Shown here: positions 5,209 to 7,391 of the stretch, one piece after another
Position numbering within the stretch: the stretch's first letter is position 1
Layout: each line of letters opens with the position of its first letter
From: Propionibacteriaceae bacterium
GTDB taxonomy: Bacteria > Actinomycetota > Actinomycetes > Propionibacteriales > Propionibacteriaceae
Direction: 5' to 3'
DNA length: 7,391 bases
Assembly (NCBI GenBank): GCA_003451975.1
Contig: DMIX01000339.1
Span: forward strand, 1 to 7,391
Program-made: the position numbers and the translations under genes
The notes under the pieces: generated by a model
Told to the model about the DNA's origin: nothing
Databases searched by the model: none
What the model saw: only the letters and a program-made list of their open reading frames with translations

Positions 5209-6104
5209 CTGGTCCTTTGGTCGGAGTTGTTGAGCAGGGCGGCCACCGCGACCGGTGGCCCGACGGTGAGGGCGCCCTTGACCGGGCAAGCCGCCACACA
5301 ATCCAGACATCCCACACAGTCGGGGTGGACGGCCGGATCGGCTTTGGAGACCGTGATTCCCACTGGGCAAGGTTTGTCGCACAGTTCACAATCGGTACAG
5401 ACCTCGGCATTGCGTCGGATCCGCAGGAAGCTGAACCGCCCCAGCACGGTGAAGACCGCCCCGAGCGGGCAGAGGTAGCGGCACCAGAGTCGCTCTACGA
5501 ACAGGGAGCCGAGCAGGACCAGCGTGGTGATGCCGACCGCGATCGCAATCACCTCGTTCCATTCGAACAACCAGCGCAGCCCGAAGATGGTCACGTAGGG
5601 GTCGTAATCGGCAAACCACAGTTGCCCGCTGAAGTAGCTCATCAGCATGACCAGCCCCAACACGACGAAGCGTCCTTGGCGCAGCACCCGGTCAGTGCGC
5701 TCGGCGGGTCGCCACTGCGGAAGATGCAAGGCCCGAGCGGCTTTCCACAGCCAGTCCTGGACGGTGCCCAGCGGGCAGATCCAGCCGCAGAAGGCATTAC
5801 CGGCCAGCAGGATCGCAATCAGCACAGCCAACCCGAGCACTAGGTTCGAGGTGTGGATCTTGGTGATCAGCGTCCCAGTGGTCATCCAGGTGAGCAGGGT
5901 CTCCACGGCACCGAAGGGACACAGGGCGTCAACGGAGGCAGCGCCGGAAGCCTCCTCGGATTGATGCTTGAAGGCGGTCACCAGAATGAACACCGCGAAG
6001 CCGAGTTGAACGATTCGACGAGCCAGGGTGGTGCGTCGCATATCGCGCAGGCGCTGCAGGGCTTTGCTCGGCCGACGCTGGCCGGAGTTGGTGGCTGTGG
6101 ACAT
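5205..6104 (-). CDS. NapH/NosR-like membrane ferredoxin with two [4Fe-4S] clusters
   Basis: A 299-residue membrane iron-sulfur protein. I choose the ATG at 6104, with GGAG two bases upstream (short spacing); an in-frame ATG at 6161 has no good site and cannot be excluded. After a basic N-terminus, membrane helices lie at about 31-45, 86-105, 146-165 and 185-205. The CxxxCP motifs typical of NapH, NosR and related proteins are C106-C110 (CGWICPLG) and C208-C212 (CRYLCPLG); an extra CPFG lies at 62. The C-terminal half is a ferredoxin domain with two full sets: C236, C239, C242 and C246, then C263, C266, C269 and C273, each ending in CP. Such proteins pass electrons between the quinone pool or cytoplasm and partners. 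No nitrate or nitrous-oxide reductase gene is nearby, so neither nap nor nos is implied and the partner is unknown. It overlaps the next gene by four bases. Confidence 0.93.
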   Translation of the reverse strand: MSTATNSGQRRPSKALQRLRDMRRTTLARRIVQLGFAVFILVTAFKHQSEEASGAASVDALCPFGAVETLLTWMTTGTLITKIHTSNLVLGLAVLIAILLAGNAFCGWICPLGTVQDWLWKAARALHLPQWRPAERTDRVLRQGRFVVLGLVMLMSYFSGQLWFADYDPYVTIFGLRWLFEWNEVIAIAVGITTLVLLGSLFVERLWCRYLCPLGAVFTVLGRFSFLRIRRNAEVCTDCELCDKPCPVGITVSKADPAVHPDCVGCLDCVAACPVKGALTVGPPVAVAALLNNSDQRTR

Positions 6105-6244
6105 GGCTCCATAGAAGCCGTGCCGTGTGAAGCCACGATGAAACGGCTGTGAAGCCTCCATGGGGTACGTCCCGTTGTTCTGGAGGTGGCGCTTTTAGCA
6201 CCTGTACAGGAATTCATCGACGATTGCAGCTACGGTCGTGAGTC
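6105..6244. promoter_or_regulatory. Divergent promoter region between ferredoxin and glucosidase genes
   Basis: This 140-base region must drive both directions. It has two exact copies of TGTGAAGCC 22 bases apart (6126-6134 and 6148-6156), a shorter GAAGCC at 6114-6119, and the 10-bp palindrome CCTGTACAGG (6201-6210) 35 bases upstream of the glucosidase ATG. The glucosidase has no clear ribosome binding site, while TACGGT (6230-6235) ends nine bases before its ATG, the spacing expected for a leaderless transcript. Promoter boxes for the ferredoxin side are not clear. These readings are tentative. Confidence 0.4.
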
Positions 6245-7391
6245 ATGGATTCCCCCGAGATGCAGGCATGGTGGCGCAGGGCGGTCACCTATCAGGTCTA
6301 TCCGCGTAGCTTCGTCGACGCCGACGGCGACGGTGTCGGCGACATCGCCGGCATTCGCAGTCGCTTGCCCTACCTCGCCGACCTGGGTGTCGATGCGATT
6401 TGGATCAATCCCTGGTACCCCTCGCCGATGGCCGACGCCGGCTATGACGTGTCTGATTACCGCGACATCGAGCCGGTGTTCGGTGACCTGGCCGAGGCCG
6501 ACGCCATGATCTCCGAAGCCCACCGATGGGGCTTGAAGGTGATTCTCGACATTGTGCCGAACCACACTTCCGATCATCATCGCTTCTTCCAGGAGGCGCT
6601 CGCCGGTGCCCCGGGATCGGCCGCCCGGGCTCGTTACTACTTCCGTCCCGGCAAGGGCGAGAACGGCGAGCTGCCGCCCAACGATTGGCGCAGCACTTTC
6701 GGCGGGCCAGCCTGGACCCGCACGACGAATGCCGACGGCAGCCCCGGCGAGTGGTACCTGCATCTGTTCACCCCCGGCCAGCCGGACGTCGACTGGACCA
6801 ACTCTGACGTTCGCGCCGAGTTCGAGGACACCCTGCGTTTCTGGTTCGACCGCGGCGTCGACGGCTTCCGCATCGATGTGGCCTACGGATTGACCAAGGA
6901 TCCCGAAATGAGCAACATCGGCGACTTCGTGTGGCCGGTCCCGGTGGATCAGCCGGTAAGCGTTGAGCATCCTCATTGGGATCGCACCGATGTTCACCAG
7001 ATCTACCGGCAGTGGCGGGCGATCGCCGACGAGTATGACCCGCCTCGGGCCTACTGCGGCGAGATCTGGGTGGGACGCTCAGATCGGGTGGCGGCCTATC
7101 TGCGTCCGGACGAACTGCACACGGCGTTCAACTTCGAGTTTCTGCTGGCCCCGTGGCTGCCCGACCACCTGCGGGCCGTGATCGATGACACCATCGCGAC
7201 CCACACCGAAGTCGGCGCCGCAGCCACGTGGGTATTGGGAAACCACGATGTCTGCCGCCCGGCCTCCCGGTTCGCCCGCGACCAGCATCAGGTGGACCCA
7301 ACCGGTGCGACCTTTGGCTACTTCCGCGACTTGCCGGCCAATCCGGCACTCGGACAGCGCCGGGCCCGGGCCGCGGCCCTACTGATGCTGG
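6245..7391 (+). CDS. GH13 alpha-glucosidase, C-terminus cut by window edge
   Basis: The frame opens at the ATG at 6245 and runs 382 codons to the right edge; family members are usually about 530-570 residues, so the rest of the barrel and the C-terminal beta domain are missing. The protein starts with AWWRRAVTYQVYPRSFVDAD, the classic opening of oligosaccharide-cleaving GH13 enzymes, and has no signal peptide, so it is cytoplasmic. All four conserved GH13 regions are present: region I DIVPNH (102-107); region II GFRIDVAY with R209 and nucleophile D211; region III GEIW with acid/base E273; region IV NHD with D335. It should hydrolyse alpha-glucosidic bonds of maltose- or isomaltose-type oligosaccharides; the ADAGYDVSDY segment and VLGNHD fit alpha-glucosidase (possibly subfamily 30) rather than an endo-amylase. 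Linkage specificity cannot be read from this. Trehalose synthase is less likely but related. No functional link to the leftward genes is evident. Confidence 0.95.
   Translation, partial: MDSPEMQAWWRRAVTYQVYPRSFVDADGDGVGDIAGIRSRLPYLADLGVDAIWINPWYPSPMADAGYDVSDYRDIEPVFGDLAEADAMISEAHRWGLKVILDIVPNHTSDHHRFFQEALAGAPGSAARARYYFRPGKGENGELPPNDWRSTFGGPAWTRTTNADGSPGEWYLHLFTPGQPDVDWTNSDVRAEFEDTLRFWFDRGVDGFRIDVAYGLTKDPEMSNIGDFVWPVPVDQPVSVEHPHWDRTDVHQIYRQWRAIADEYDPPRAYCGEIWVGRSDRVAAYLRPDELHTAFNFEFLLAPWLPDHLRAVIDDTIATHTEVGAAATWVLGNHDVCRPASRFARDQHQVDPTGATFGYFRDLPANPALGQRRARAAALLML

Noticed and set aside
5205..6104. Assignment as part of a nitrate or nitrous-oxide reductase system
   Set aside because: Only the ferredoxin motifs are shared; no catalytic subunit, cytochrome or maturation gene is nearby.
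6230..6997. 255-codon leftward frame over the glucosidase
   Set aside because: It is a shadow of the GH13 gene, which carries all four conserved regions in the other direction.

Overview
The window looks like chromosomal DNA from a high-GC Gram-positive bacterium (Actinomycetota). The genes are GC-rich at the third codon position, one clear GTG start pairs with a GTGA stop/start overlap, and the families are typical of that phylum: a large N-terminally coiled membrane protein, SHOCT and PspC small membrane proteins, a DUF4190-type protein, a DUF3060-like lipoprotein, and a GH13 alpha-glucosidase. The sequence does not identify a genus. I see no insertion sequence, CRISPR array, tRNA or rRNA.

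Layout: all genes but the last read leftwards (minus strand). From left to right: a membrane protein cut by the left edge (1-810); a strong hairpin (867-928); a two-helix SHOCT protein (1020-1397); a 299-base gap with a very good terminator hairpin (1626-1659); a 62-residue PspC protein (1697-1885); a sensor histidine kinase (2026-2970), an OmpR-type response regulator (2967-3680) and a lipoprotein (3684-4256). After these come a dense cluster of inverted repeats (4275-4408), a DUF4190-type membrane protein (4427-4699), an exported small protein (4846-5208) and a membrane-bound double [4Fe-4S] ferredoxin (5205-6104). A divergent promoter region (6105-6244) separates these from a rightward GH13 glucosidase (6245 to the edge).

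How the genes fit together: lipoprotein, regulator and kinase are read in that order, with a 3-base gap and then a 4-base overlap, so they are almost certainly one translationally coupled operon. The kinase has two membrane helices joined by only about a dozen residues and no recognisable sensor domain, so the co-encoded lipoprotein is the natural candidate for the sensing or accessory part. This is inference. The next genes downstream, PspC and SHOCT, are small membrane proteins of kinds often linked to envelope stress and could be targets of this system. The ferredoxin and the 120-residue protein form a second overlapping pair and probably a membrane electron-transfer unit. The glucosidase is metabolically separate.

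The most unusual non-coding feature is the leader of the lipoprotein operon. It holds a 28-base hairpin whose mismatches are G-U pairs only in the leftward RNA, a 63-base interrupted inverted repeat around a possible promoter, and two overlapping palindromes.
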